Positions 17,732-26,514 of a stretch of DNA of 64,000 bases are shown here, one piece after another. Origin of the DNA: Agrobacterium sp. AGB01 (GTDB lineage: Bacteria; Pseudomonadota; Alphaproteobacteria; Rhizobiales; Rhizobiaceae); assembly GCF_014851585.1 (NCBI RefSeq), contig NZ_JACVAB010000001.1:186001-250000 (forward strand), read 5' to 3'. A program made the translations under genes and the position numbers. Below the pieces are notes generated by a model. That model had not been told where the DNA came from, searched no databases, and worked only from the letters and a program-made list of their open reading frames with translations. How positions within the stretch are numbered: position 1 is the stretch's first letter; each line of letters begins with the position of its first letter.

Positions 17732-19315
17732 ATGGCTGAAACACTCGCCGAGGCGGTATCCCGCCGTCGCACATTCGCGATTATTGCGCACCCGGATGCC
17801 GGTAAGACGACGCTGACCGAAAAACTGCTGCTGTTCGGCGGAGCGATCCAGCTGGCCGGTGAAGTGAAGGCGAAGAAGGACCGTATCCAGACCCGTTCGG
17901 ACTGGATGAAGATCGAGCGCGAGCGCGGCATCTCGGTCGTCACCTCGGTCATGACCTTTGAATATAACGACCGTGTGTTCAATATTCTCGATACACCGGG
18001 CCACGAAGACTTTGCGGACGATACCTATCGCACGCTGACGGCAGTAGATGCCGCGATCATGGTCATCGATGCCGCCAAGGGTATCGAGCCGCGGACGCTG
18101 AAGCTGTTTGAAGTCTGCCGTATGCGCGACATCCCGATCATCACCTTCATCAACAAGATGGACCGTGAAAGCCGCGACCCATTTGAAATTCTAGATGAGG
18201 TGGAAGAAAAACTGGCGCTAGACACCGCGCCGGTAACCTGGCCAGTTGGCCGCGCCAAGACATTCTCCGGTGCGTATAATCTGGCCAACAACACGTTCCG
18301 TGGTGTCGATACGCAGGTTGAATCTTTGCCGGTTGATGGCCCAAGAGCAGTTGCAGACCGTCTGCCAGAAAATGAGCGTGAAGCGTTTATCGAAGAAACG
18401 GAATTGGCGAGAGAAGCTTGCCGCCCGTTTGATCGTCAGGCTTTTCTCGAAGGCCACATGACCCCCGTGTTCTTTGGTTCGGCACTGCGCAACTTTGGCG
18501 TCCGTGATCTCATCAATGCGCTGGGCGATTTTGCGCCACCACCGCGTGACCAGGTGGCAGATACTCGCACCGTTCATGCGGCGGAAGACAAGATGACGGC
18601 TTTCGTGTTCAAGATTCAGGCCAATATGGACCCGAACCACCGCGACCGTATCGCGTTTGCCCGCATCTGCTCCGGCAAGCTGGAGCGTGGCATGAAGGCG
18701 CGGCTTGCCCGTACCGGAAAGCAGATGGGTCTCACGGCGCCGCAGTTCTTCTTTGCCTCGCAGCGCCAGTTGGCTGATACCGCCTTTGCCGGTGACGTGG
18801 TGGGCATTCCCAACCACGGCACGCTTCGTATCGGCGATACGCTGACCGAGGGTGAAAACCTTGTGTTCCAAGGCGTGCCAAACTTCTCGCCAGAAATTCT
18901 GCGTCGCGTGCGACTGGAAGATGCGATGAAGGCCAAGAAGCTGAAAGAAGCACTGCAGCAGATGGCGGAAGAGGGTGTTGTGCAGTTGTTCTCGCCAGAG
19001 GACGGCTCCCCTGCGATTGTCGGTGTTGTCGGTGCGCTGCAGCTTGACGTGTTGAAAGAGCGTCTGATGGGCGAATATGGCCTGCCCGTGTCATTCGAAA
19101 TGTCGCGCTTTTCGGTCTGCCGCTGGATTTCCTCGGACCAGCCTGCGGAAATGGACAAGTTCCTCAACATCAAGCGTGGCGACATCGCCCGCGATCTGGA
19201 TGGCGATCCGGTATTCCTGGCACAGGATGCATTTTCGCTGCGCTACGAATCTGAGCGTTATCCGGCCATCAAGATGGTGGCCATCAAGGAATATCACGCT
19301 GCCAAGGCGGCGTGA
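17732..19315 (+). CDS. prfC: Peptide chain release factor 3
   Basis: RF3 is the GTPase that recycles release factors 1 and 2 from the ribosome. The 527-residue protein has G1 AHPDAGKTT, the switch region RGISVVTSV, G3 DTPGHEDF and G4 NKMD, then the RF3-specific central and C-terminal domains (KRGDIARDLDGDPVFLAQ). I start at MAETLAEAVSRRRTFA (17732), which puts G1 at the family position. Monocistronic, with a terminator downstream. Confidence 0.96.
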   Translation: MAETLAEAVSRRRTFAIIAHPDAGKTTLTEKLLLFGGAIQLAGEVKAKKDRIQTRSDWMKIERERGISVVTSVMTFEYNDRVFNILDTPGHEDFADDTYRTLTAVDAAIMVIDAAKGIEPRTLKLFEVCRMRDIPIITFINKMDRESRDPFEILDEVEEKLALDTAPVTWPVGRAKTFSGAYNLANNTFRGVDTQVESLPVDGPRAVADRLPENEREAFIEETELAREACRPFDRQAFLEGHMTPVFFGSALRNFGVRDLINALGDFAPPPRDQVADTRTVHAAEDKMTAFVFKIQANMDPNHRDRIAFARICSGKLERGMKARLARTGKQMGLTAPQFFFASQRQLADTAFAGDVVGIPNHGTLRIGDTLTEGENLVFQGVPNFSPEILRRVRLEDAMKAKKLKEALQQMAEEGVVQLFSPEDGSPAIVGVVGALQLDVLKERLMGEYGLPVSFEMSRFSVCRWISSDQPAEMDKFLNIKRGDIARDLDGDPVFLAQDAFSLRYESERYPAIKMVAIKEYHAAKAA

Positions 19316-19351
19316 TAGCCGATCAATAGCATCCCCGGGATAAATGCCGAG

Positions 19352-19388
19352 AGCGCCGTGTGTCAAAGATGCACGGCGCTTTCATGCT
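19352..19388 (+). terminator. Terminator of prfC
   Basis: AGCGCCGTG (19352-19360) pairs with CACGGCGCT (19372-19380), followed by TTCATGCTTTT. It lies 36 bp past the prfC stop. Confidence 0.7.
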
Positions 19389-19480
19389 TTTGAGGGATGT
19401 TTTGCACGTTGCGAAAATCGATTCCGATTTTTGTGGCGATGCGGTAGGGTCGGTTGAAACATCAATCGGTTACTTCGCGC

Positions 19481-20686
19481 ATGACACTTTCAGGCAAACA
19501 CATTCTTCTGGTCATTTCTGGCGGGATCGCGGCTTACAAGAGCCTTGATCTTATTCGTCGCCTGAAAGAGCGTGGCGCAAAGGTAACGCCCGTGATGACA
19601 GAAGGTGCGCAGGAATTTGTCACGCCGCTGGCGGTTGGTGCACTGTCGGCCACGCACGTCTTTACCGAGCTTTTTTCCCGGCAGGATGAGCAGGATGTCG
19701 GCCATATCCGGCTGGCGCGCGATTGCGATCTTGTTCTGGTTGCCCCAGCCACCGCAAATCTGATGGCCAAGATGGCACATGGTCTGGCCGATGATCTGGC
19801 TTCGACCGTGCTGTTGGCCACCGACAAGCCAATCTTGATTGCCCCTGCCATGAACCCGAAAATGTGGTCGGCCAGTGCAACACAGCGCAACATCGCTGCA
19901 CTGAAAAACGACGGTATTCATTTCATTGGCCCGATGGCGGGTGAAATGGCGGAAAAAGGCGAGGCGGGGCTAGGCAGGATGGCTGAACCTTTGCAGATTG
20001 CCGAGGCTGTTGAGGCATACCTGGATGATGCGCCCAAACCGCTTGCCGGCAAAACAGCGATTGTCACCTCAGGTCCGACCCATGAACCGATTGATCCCGT
20101 ACGTTACATCGCCAACCGCTCGTCTGGACGGCAGGGCCACGCCATAGCCGCTGCCCTTGCACGGCTGGGCGCTAAGGTGACGCTTGTTTCCGGTCCGGTT
20201 ATTATTCCAGACCCGACTGGCGTGACGACCGTGCATGTTGAGCGGGCCGAAGAAATGCGAGATGCGGTGATTGGGCGTCTGCCTGCCGACATTGCCGTCT
20301 TTGTGGCAGCGGTTGCGGACTGGCGGGTGGCCACTGCATCCGATCAGAAGATCAAGAAGCAGCCGGGTGATGCACCACCACCACTCATGCTGACAGAGAA
20401 CCCCGATATCCTGAAAACTGTCGGCCACCATGAAAAACGTCCGACTTTGGTCATCGGTTTTGCGGCGGAAACACAGGACGTGGAAAATAATGGCCGCGCC
20501 AAGCTGGACCGCAAGGGCGCCGACATGATCATCGCCAATGACGTATCCCCGGAAACCGGTGTGATGGGCGGTTTGCGCAATCAGGTAAAGCTGATTTCGA
20601 AAGATGGCGTCGAGGCTTGGCCGGATATGGGCAAGGATGAAGTTGCCGACCGTCTCGCAGCAGTCATTGCGGAGAAACTGGCATGA
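19481..20686 (+). CDS. coaBC: Bifunctional phosphopantothenoylcysteine decarboxylase/synthetase
   Basis: CoaBC makes 4'-phosphopantetheine for coenzyme A: the C-terminal CoaB half joins 4'-phosphopantothenate to cysteine and the N-terminal CoaC flavoprotein decarboxylates the product. In 401 residues the CoaC half shows ILLVISGGIAAYKSLDLIRR, the GHIRLAR histidine and PAMNPKMW. The CoaB half shows TSGPTHEPIDPVRYIANRSS and the DQKIKK lysine segment. Start ATG 19481 (MTLSGKHIL). Its stop overlaps the next start by four bases (ATGA), so the two genes are coupled. Confidence 0.96.
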   Translation: MTLSGKHILLVISGGIAAYKSLDLIRRLKERGAKVTPVMTEGAQEFVTPLAVGALSATHVFTELFSRQDEQDVGHIRLARDCDLVLVAPATANLMAKMAHGLADDLASTVLLATDKPILIAPAMNPKMWSASATQRNIAALKNDGIHFIGPMAGEMAEKGEAGLGRMAEPLQIAEAVEAYLDDAPKPLAGKTAIVTSGPTHEPIDPVRYIANRSSGRQGHAIAAALARLGAKVTLVSGPVIIPDPTGVTTVHVERAEEMRDAVIGRLPADIAVFVAAVADWRVATASDQKIKKQPGDAPPPLMLTENPDILKTVGHHEKRPTLVIGFAAETQDVENNGRAKLDRKGADMIIANDVSPETGVMGGLRNQVKLISKDGVEAWPDMGKDEVADRLAAVIAEKLA

Positions 20687-21042
20687 GCATTTTTGACCGC
20701 AATGGTTTTGATGATCTGCTGGCGAAATGGCCGGGTGTAACCTTTGTCGACCAGTGGGATTCTCACGTCGCCAAAGTCGGGGGCAAGGTTTTTGCTGTTC
20801 TCGGAAACAGCGACAACTGGCGTCTGGTCGTGAAGTGCTCCGAGGAAAGTTTTGAAATTCTGACTTCACTCGAAGGCATAGGGCAGGCGCCCTACTTCGC
20901 CAAACGCAAATGGATATCCATCGCAGACCATTCCCCGCTGGAGCGCGAGGAATTGGAGCATTATGTGCGCCGCTCCTATGACGTGGTAGCATCTGGGCTA
21001 ACCAAGAAGCTGCGCACGGAGCTTGGGATCGCTATCAGCTGA
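20683..21042 (+). CDS. MmcQ/YjbR family protein
   Basis: A 119-residue protein of the MmcQ/YjbR type, a small fold with a 'double-wing' DNA-binding-like topology. Recognisable pieces are KVGGKVFAVLG near residue 32, the W-R-L strand and YFAKRKWISI, followed by a helical C-terminus with HYVRRSYDVV. The function is unknown. It is translationally coupled to coaBC by an ATGA overlap, and its 3' end overlaps the convergent ubiB end by eight bases. Confidence 0.85.
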   Translation: MSIFDRNGFDDLLAKWPGVTFVDQWDSHVAKVGGKVFAVLGNSDNWRLVVKCSEESFEILTSLEGIGQAPYFAKRKWISIADHSPLEREELEHYVRRSYDVVASGLTKKLRTELGIAIS

Positions 21043-22609
21043 TCCGTATTGCGATGTAAACTAGCACCAAAGCAATGATCCAAAGCGCGATACGGCCCCA
21101 TCGGGTGTGACGCGCTTCTGCCTTGCCGATGGCTTCTGCGGTCTGCGGATCGAAACGCACGCCGTTTTCGCTCATATAGACCAGTTCGCCATGCAGTTTT
21201 TCGGTCTTGGCGGCAATTTCCGGAATGGCCTCGGCCAGCTTTACAGCCGCCTTCATGCCGTCCTTCAAGTCAGTGACGATGCGCTTGGGACCGAGATTGT
21301 CGCGTATCCAGCTGCCAACCACCGGATCGGCAGCCTTCCACATGTTAAAGCGTGGGTTGAGAATGCGCGAAACGCCTTCCACCACCACCATCGTTTTTTG
21401 CAGCATCACCAACTCAGGCCGGGTTTCCATGTCGAAAAGCTCGGTAACCTCAAACAGCAGCGTCAGCAACTTGCCCATTGAAATGGTTTCGGCTGGTTGA
21501 CCGTGGATCGGCTCGCCAATAGCGCGGATGGCCTGCGCAAAGCTCGCAATATCATGATGGCCGGGCACATAACCCGCCTCAAAATGCACCTCGGCGACGC
21601 GCATGTAATCGCGGGTAATGAAGCCATAGAGAATTTCGGCGAGGAATCGGCGTTCCTTTTTCCCCAAACGGCCGGCAATGCCCATGTCGACGGCAACGAT
21701 CATGCCCTTGGCATCGACAAACAGATTGCCGGGATGCATATCGGCGTGGAAAAAGCCATCACGCAGGGTGTGGCGCAGGAATGACTGGATCAGCGTATCG
21801 GCCAGCTTGTCGAGATCGTGGCCCGCCACTTTCAGCGCCTCCACGTCAGACATCTTGATGCCGTCGATCCACTCCATGGTCACGACATCACGGCCGGTCC
21901 GTTCCCAGTCCACGTCAGGCACGCGGAAACCGGGGTCGTTTTTGGTGTTTTCGGCAATCTCTGAAAGGGCTGCAGCCTCAAGGCGCAGGTCCATCTCGAT
22001 CTTGGTCGTCTGCTCCAGCGCGCGAGTGACTTCAACCGGACGCAGGCGCCGGGCAGAACGAACGAAACGCTGCTGCAGGTCGGCAATCAGATACATTGCT
22101 TCCAGATCGTTCTGGAAGCGCTGTCGCACACCGGGGCGGATGACCTTGACGGCAACCTTGCGCGGTCCCTGTGGCGTATCCACGATGGCCGGATGCACCT
22201 GCGCAATTGAAGCGGCGGCGATCGGATCGCCAAACTCGCGGTAAAGCTCGGTCACCGGACGGCCGAGCGATCCCTCGATATTGGCCTTTGCCGCGCTGAT
22301 CGGGAAAAATGCCATACGGTCCTGAAGACCAGCCAGGTCATCGGCAAATTCGGCACCCACCACATCAGGGCGGGTCGCCAGAAACTGGCCCATCTTGACA
22401 TAGGACGGCCCGAGCCGTTCCACCGCACGCGCCAGCCTGTCGCTACGCTCGCGACTTTTGGCACGGTTGCGCGCAAAGGGTTTCAGCAGCGCTTTGGCAA
22501 ATTTTGCCGATGCGGGCAGATCATCGGACGGCAGTGCCAGAAACACGCCCTCACGCACGAGAACCCAGCCGACCCGTGCCAGCCGGAAATATGCACCCGG
22601 TAAGCTCAT
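21035..22609 (-). CDS. ubiB: UbiB family protein of ubiquinone synthesis
   Basis: UbiB is an atypical protein-kinase-like ATPase needed for ubiquinone production, thought to help handle lipophilic intermediates. The 524-residue protein has the family KxGQ motif in SYVKMGQFLATRPDVV, the alanine-rich nucleotide loop PIAAASIAQVH, and the lysine strand RKVAVKVIRPG. The catalytic loop is DGFFHADMHPGN and the metal-binding VAVDMG. A C-terminal membrane segment (IALWIIALVLVYIAIRI) is as expected. It starts at ATG 22609 and lies 36 bp after ubiE, so ubiE-ubiB form one operon. Confidence 0.95.
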   Translation of the reverse strand: MSLPGAYFRLARVGWVLVREGVFLALPSDDLPASAKFAKALLKPFARNRAKSRERSDRLARAVERLGPSYVKMGQFLATRPDVVGAEFADDLAGLQDRMAFFPISAAKANIEGSLGRPVTELYREFGDPIAAASIAQVHPAIVDTPQGPRKVAVKVIRPGVRQRFQNDLEAMYLIADLQQRFVRSARRLRPVEVTRALEQTTKIEMDLRLEAAALSEIAENTKNDPGFRVPDVDWERTGRDVVTMEWIDGIKMSDVEALKVAGHDLDKLADTLIQSFLRHTLRDGFFHADMHPGNLFVDAKGMIVAVDMGIAGRLGKKERRFLAEILYGFITRDYMRVAEVHFEAGYVPGHHDIASFAQAIRAIGEPIHGQPAETISMGKLLTLLFEVTELFDMETRPELVMLQKTMVVVEGVSRILNPRFNMWKAADPVVGSWIRDNLGPKRIVTDLKDGMKAAVKLAEAIPEIAAKTEKLHGELVYMSENGVRFDPQTAEAIGKAEARHTRWGRIALWIIALVLVYIAIRIS

Positions 22610-22645
22610 GCAAATGCTCTGTTCTGACGGTAGAAAGTCATTGGA

Positions 22646-23422
22646 TTACAGTTTCCAGCCGGAATGCAGTGCAGCGATGCCGCCGGTATAATTTGTGTAG
22701 CTGACGCGCGAGAAACCGGCGGTGCGGATCATCGTCGCGAAATCTTCCTGCTTTGGGAACTTGCGGATGGATTCGACCAGATACTGATAGGGCTCGGCAT
22801 CACCGGTAATCATCTTGCCGAACTGCGGAATGGCATTGAACGACCACAGATCATAGACCCGGTCGAGCAGCGGCATTTCCACTTCGGAAAATTCCAACAC
22901 CAGCAGACGGCCGCCACGTTTCAGAACGCGGTGGGCCTCTTTCAGGGCGAAATCGATACGCGGTACGTTACGAATGCCAAATGCAATCGTGTATGCATCA
23001 AAGCTGTTGCTTTCCAGTGGCAGCTCTTCGGCATTGGCCTCAACAAACGTCAAATTTTCGGAAAGACCTTTCTTGGCAGCCCGTTCCTGACCGACACCCA
23101 GCATGGAGCCATTAATGTCGAGAACCGTGGCATGCGCCAGCCGGTTCGACGCCTCGACGATACGAAACGCAACGTCGCCCGTGCCGCCCGCAACATCCAG
23201 CACCTTGTAGGTCGGATCCTTGCGCGGATTGAGCGAGGATACCATCGCATCTTTCCATAGGCGGTGCAGACCGGCAGACATCACATCATTCATGATGTCA
23301 TATTTCTTGGCGACCTTATGGAAGACCTCGTTGACCATGCCCTGCTTCTGGCCTTCTTCGACCTTGTGAAAGCCGTAAGACGTTTCCATGCCGCCATCTG
23401 CGGTGGTGCGGGCCTCGGTCAT
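22646..23422 (-). CDS. ubiE: Ubiquinone/menaquinone C-methyltransferase
   Basis: UbiE carries out a SAM-dependent C-methylation in ubiquinone synthesis. The 258-residue protein has the signature start of the mature domain [23 protein letters not shown] motif [11 protein letters not shown], and the family motif [16 protein letters not shown] start at [11 protein letters not shown] (23422); the longer open frame runs back into the divergent mutM promoter region. It leads the ubiE-ubiB pair. The divergent mutM begins 143 bp away. Confidence 0.96.
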   Translation of the reverse strand: MTEARTTADGGMETSYGFHKVEEGQKQGMVNEVFHKVAKKYDIMNDVMSAGLHRLWKDAMVSSLNPRKDPTYKVLDVAGGTGDVAFRIVEASNRLAHATVLDINGSMLGVGQERAAKKGLSENLTFVEANAEELPLESNSFDAYTIAFGIRNVPRIDFALKEAHRVLKRGGRLLVLEFSEVEMPLLDRVYDLWSFNAIPQFGKMITGDAEPYQYLVESIRKFPKQEDFATMIRTAGFSRVSYTNYTGGIAALHSGWKL

Positions 23423-23565
23423 TGTCTGTCTCCATTCTTTATTGCGCGGCGGACCATAGCGGAAACGCTTTCGCGACGCTATCTGTGGCGGTATCAAATG
23501 GCCGCGATATGTGCAGGTGGTCTATAGAGCATAAAGTCGCATCGATAAACAACTGGATGAATGCC

Positions 23566-24474
23566 ATGCCCGAATTGCCAGAGGTAGAAACAGTCAGGCG
23601 CGGTCTGGCGCCCACCATGGAAGGCGCGCTGATTGATGCGGTGGAATTGCGTCGGGCTGATCTTCGGTTTCCGTTCTCGGAAGGTTTTGGCTCTGATCTC
23701 GCCGGTCGCAAGATTCTGTCGCTTGGCCGCCGCGCCAAATATCTGCTGATTGATCTGGAGGAAGACCGCACGGTCGTTGCCCATCTTGGTATGTCCGGAT
23801 CGTTCCGTATCGAGGCGGGGGGCGTTAGCAGTGGCAAGGGTGAACCTGAGACGCCGGGTGAGTTCCATCACCCACGTTCAAAGGATGAAAAGCACGATCA
23901 TGTGATCTTTCATTTACAAACGGAAAGTGGGCCGCAGCGCGTGATCTATAATGACCCGCGCCGGTTTGGTTTCATGCATCTGATCAATCGGCGCCATATC
24001 GATCGCTATCCGGCTTTTGAAAGCCTGGGCCCGGAACCCACAGGTAACAGCTTGAGTGCCGATTATCTCGCCAGTCGTTTTGCTGGCCGCAAGCAGCCTT
24101 TGAAGACAGTGTTGCTTGACCAGAAGATCATCGCAGGTCTCGGCAATATCTACGTCTGTGAGGCCCTGTGGCGGTCGGGCCTGTCGCCGGAGCGGGCAGC
24201 CGGTACGCTGGTGACCACAGCGGGTGAGGCGGGTGACCGACTGGTTCTGCTGACCCAGAAAATTCGTGACGTGATTGCCGATGCCATCGCCGCAGGAGGA
24301 TCGTCACTGAAAGACCATATCCAGACGGATGGTACGCTCGGTTATTTCCAGCACTCATTTTCCGTCTACGACCGGGAAGGGCACGCTTGCCGCTCACCCG
24401 GTTGTACGGGTACGGTTACACGGATCACGCAGGCAGGTCGCTCTTCTTTCTATTGCGCGGTTTGCCAGACCTGA
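23566..24474 (+). CDS. mutM: Formamidopyrimidine-DNA glycosylase
   Basis: MutM (Fpg) removes 8-oxoguanine and ring-opened purines. The start at ATG 23566 is fixed by the N-terminal [14 protein letters not shown], since the proline exposed after methionine removal is the catalytic nucleophile and the next Glu is essential. The lysine in the LGRRAKYLL strand and the [15 protein letters not shown] segment fit the helix-two-turn-helix. The C-terminal zinc finger is present with cysteines in HACRSPGC and CAVC. Length 302 residues. An insertion after residue 80 ([12 protein letters not shown]) is common in alphaproteobacterial members. Confidence 0.96.
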   Translation: MPELPEVETVRRGLAPTMEGALIDAVELRRADLRFPFSEGFGSDLAGRKILSLGRRAKYLLIDLEEDRTVVAHLGMSGSFRIEAGGVSSGKGEPETPGEFHHPRSKDEKHDHVIFHLQTESGPQRVIYNDPRRFGFMHLINRRHIDRYPAFESLGPEPTGNSLSADYLASRFAGRKQPLKTVLLDQKIIAGLGNIYVCEALWRSGLSPERAAGTLVTTAGEAGDRLVLLTQKIRDVIADAIAAGGSSLKDHIQTDGTLGYFQHSFSVYDREGHACRSPGCTGTVTRITQAGRSSFYCAVCQT

Positions 24475-24497
24475 CACGAGCCCTAGGGAGAACGGCC

Positions 24498-25271
24498 ATG
24501 GATTATGAAACGTTGCTGGTGGAAAAGCGCGATGAGGTTGGTGTCATCACCCTCAATCGTCCCAAGGCTCTGAACGCGCTGAACTCGACGGTCATGAAAG
24601 AGATGCGCCACATTATGCAGTCGTTCACGACAGATGATTCCATCGGCGCCATAGTCATCACCGGATCGGAAAAGGCATTTGCAGCTGGTGCCGACATCAA
24701 GGAAATGCAGACGCTCGATTTTGTCGACGCTTATCTGGGCGACTTTATCGGTGGCTGGGACGATGTTGCGGCCACCCGCAAGCCGGTCATTGCCGCCGTA
24801 TCCGGTTTCGCACTGGGTGGTGGTTGCGAGCTTGCCATGATCTGCGATTTCATCATCGCATCGGATACGGCAAAGTTTGGCCAGCCCGAAATTACACTGG
24901 GCATTATACCCGGCATGGGTGGCTCGCAGCGGTTAACCCGCGCCGTAGGCAAGGCCAAGGCAATGGATCTCATTTTGACAGGTCGTATGATGGACGCTGT
25001 GGAGGCTGAGCGTGCTGGCCTTGTTTCCCGCATTGTCGCGCCAGAGAAGCTGCTGGACGAGGCTGTGGAAGCCGCCACACGTATAGCCTCCCTGTCGCGT
25101 GCCTCCGTTCTTATGGCCAAGGAAAGCGTTAACCGCGCCTTTGAACTGCCGCTTGCAGAAGGTCTGCGGTTTGAGCGGCGTATGTTCCACTCGCTCTTTG
25201 CAACACAGGACCAGAAGGAAGGTATGGCTGCATTCGTGGAGAAGCGGAAACCGGCGTTTCGCAATCGCTGA
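24498..25271 (+). CDS. Enoyl-CoA hydratase/isomerase family protein
   Basis: A 257-residue crotonase, probably an enoyl-CoA hydratase of fatty-acid or amino-acid breakdown. The oxyanion-hole segment [12 protein letters not shown] and the two glutamates of the hydratase active site, in GGGCELAM and [10 protein letters not shown], are present, which favours true hydratase activity. Start ATG 24498 follows GGGAGAACGGCC. It lies 23 bp after mutM, so the two may share a transcript. This order before rpsT and dnaA is frequent in Rhizobiales. Confidence 0.93.
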   Translation: MDYETLLVEKRDEVGVITLNRPKALNALNSTVMKEMRHIMQSFTTDDSIGAIVITGSEKAFAAGADIKEMQTLDFVDAYLGDFIGGWDDVAATRKPVIAAVSGFALGGGCELAMICDFIIASDTAKFGQPEITLGIIPGMGGSQRLTRAVGKAKAMDLILTGRMMDAVEAERAGLVSRIVAPEKLLDEAVEAATRIASLSRASVLMAKESVNRAFELPLAEGLRFERRMFHSLFATQDQKEGMAAFVEKRKPAFRNR

Positions 25272-25319
25272 TATTTCGCGCAATGGAGTCGGAATCTCTG
25301 GTTTCGTTGAAAATGCGCG

Positions 25320-25348
25320 TTGACGGGCGCGCGCATTCGAGCTATATG
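25320..25348 (+). promoter_or_regulatory. Likely rpsT promoter
   Basis: TTGACG (25320-25325), a 17-bp spacer and TATATG (25343-25348) match the alphaproteobacterial housekeeping promoter well. Two GANTC sites lie just upstream (25286-25290 and 25292-25296). The leader to rpsT would be about 120 nt. Confidence 0.65.
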
Positions 25349-25475
25349 CCCGCCCACGGTAAAGGATAGCCCGTCAGGCTTGTCCAAATAACTCCCGCAA
25401 TTCTGGAACGTGAGGTCTTTGAAAGGCTCTGTCCTGTGGTTGTGGAAATTAAATCGAATTCGAAGAGAGGCATAC

Positions 25476-25742
25476 ATGGCCAATACAACTTCGGCGAAAA
25501 AGGCGACCCGCAAGATCGCTCGCCGCACTGCAGTCAACAAGGCTCGTCGTTCGCGCGTTCGTGGCTTCATCCGTAAGGTTGAAGAAGCGATTGCAACTGG
25601 CGATCTCGCTGTTGCAACCGAAGCTCTGAAGGCCGCTCAGCCGGAAATCCAGCGCGCAGCCACCAAGGGTGTTCTTCACGGCAACACCGCATCCCGCAAG
25701 GTGTCCCGTTTGGCACAGCGCGTTAAGGCTCTCGCAGCCTAA
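25476..25742 (+). CDS. rpsT: 30S ribosomal protein S20
   Basis: S20 binds 16S rRNA early in small-subunit assembly. The 88-residue protein begins [20 protein letters not shown] and is rich in Lys, Arg and Ala, as expected for a helical bundle. GAGAGG lies seven bases before ATG 25476. It has its own promoter and a terminator 29 bp after the stop. A ribosomal protein directly upstream of dnaA is characteristic of this order. Confidence 0.97.
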   Translation: MANTTSAKKATRKIARRTAVNKARRSRVRGFIRKVEEAIATGDLAVATEALKAAQPEIQRAATKGVLHGNTASRKVSRLAQRVKALAA

Positions 25743-25768
25743 TATAATCCTTTTGGAATATAATTTTA

Positions 25769-25797
25769 AAAGCCTGGTCTTCGGACCGGGCTTTTTG
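25769..25797 (+). terminator. Terminator of rpsT
   Basis: AGCCTGGTC (25771-25779) and GACCGGGCT (25784-25792) close a TTCG tetraloop, followed by a run of five T. A textbook intrinsic terminator. Confidence 0.92.
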
Positions 25798-26214
25798 TGC
25801 TTGTAACCGTTTATTAACGTCTCGGCATTTAACATGACAATCCCAAGTCAAGCTGATGACACAAAAAATCCTTTAAAATCAAATGCTTGCGAGAGGTCTT
25901 TATCAAGTAGCCTATCTTTCTCTGCGAAAGGTGGCAGAGGTTTCGAGTCAAGTTTTTTTTTAATTTTTTTATTTGTATAGCCTCGCGAAAGCCTAGAAAT
26001 TTGAATCTCATTGATTCATAAGCGATTCTCCAAAATAGGCCCGGCGTGATGCAAAATGGTTAGTCAGAGTCAATGGCTGATCTTCGGCTTTGCAGAAAAA
26101 TGACCATTGATCTCAACCTACGATCCTGCCTAAATGCACCTCGTCAGGGGGCACGGATTACAATCCATCAACTGTTTCGAGTATTGAATTCGAAGGTTCG
26201 ATAGTTCCTTGCGG

Positions 26215-26239
26215 CGGGATGTTTTTCATCCCGTTTTTT
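26215..26239 (+). terminator. Intrinsic terminator inside the dnaA leader
   Basis: CGGGATG (26215-26221) and CATCCCG (26227-26233) pair perfectly around TTTTT, followed by six T. No protein gene ends before it. It must end either a small RNA or a prematurely stopped dnaA transcript. Confidence 0.75.
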
Positions 26240-26342
26240 CAGATATCGACACGATGCAAACTGCAACTGTGATGGTTGTAGAGCGGAATTTCTTTGTCTT
26301 GAAAAAAGTGATCTGAAGTTGAAACGAAAGGAGCACCGACAA

Positions 26343-26414
26343 GTGCATCGCAGGCCTCTCCATGATGAAGAGGGAAATGGGACAACCGGCTCGCGAGCAA
26401 TAAACGAACTTTGA
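26343..26414 (+). CDS. Possible dnaA leader peptide (23 codons)
   Basis: A GTG at 26343 preceded by a consensus AAAGGAG (26327-26333, 9-nt spacer) opens a frame encoding MHRRPLHDEEGNGTTGSRAI plus NEL, and stops at TGA 26412-26414, 100 bp before dnaA. No similarity is recognised. The strong ribosome site is the only support. Confidence 0.2.
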   Translation: MHRRPLHDEEGNGTTGSRAINEL

Positions 26415-26514
26415 GCGATTCTTAACGAGGGGGTAGCTCAAGGCAATAACGAGAAGGTTTTCCCTGGCGGGGTATTTTCGTCAGGCTATGATTGGCAATT
26501 TGAAAGGCGGCAAT

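Larger units (their letters stand above)
25797..26514 (+). other. dnaA upstream region, about 0.7 kb without a normal gene
   Basis: The region is markedly AT-richer than its surroundings, with a T/A tract at 25951-25975. It holds six GANTC sites (25945, 26003, 26013, 26024, 26067, 26417; first base given), three of them within 26 bp. It also holds a strong plus-strand terminator at 26215-26239 and a possible 23-codon reading frame at 26343-26414. I found no TTATCCACA-type DnaA boxes, so I do not call it an origin. The dnaA promoter was not identified with confidence. Confidence 0.6.

Noticed and set aside
25797-26514. AT-rich dnaA upstream region as replication origin
   Set aside because: I found no TTATCCACA-type DnaA boxes in it, and in related Rhizobiales the origin is near hemE rather than dnaA. 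The GANTC and AT content alone are not enough.
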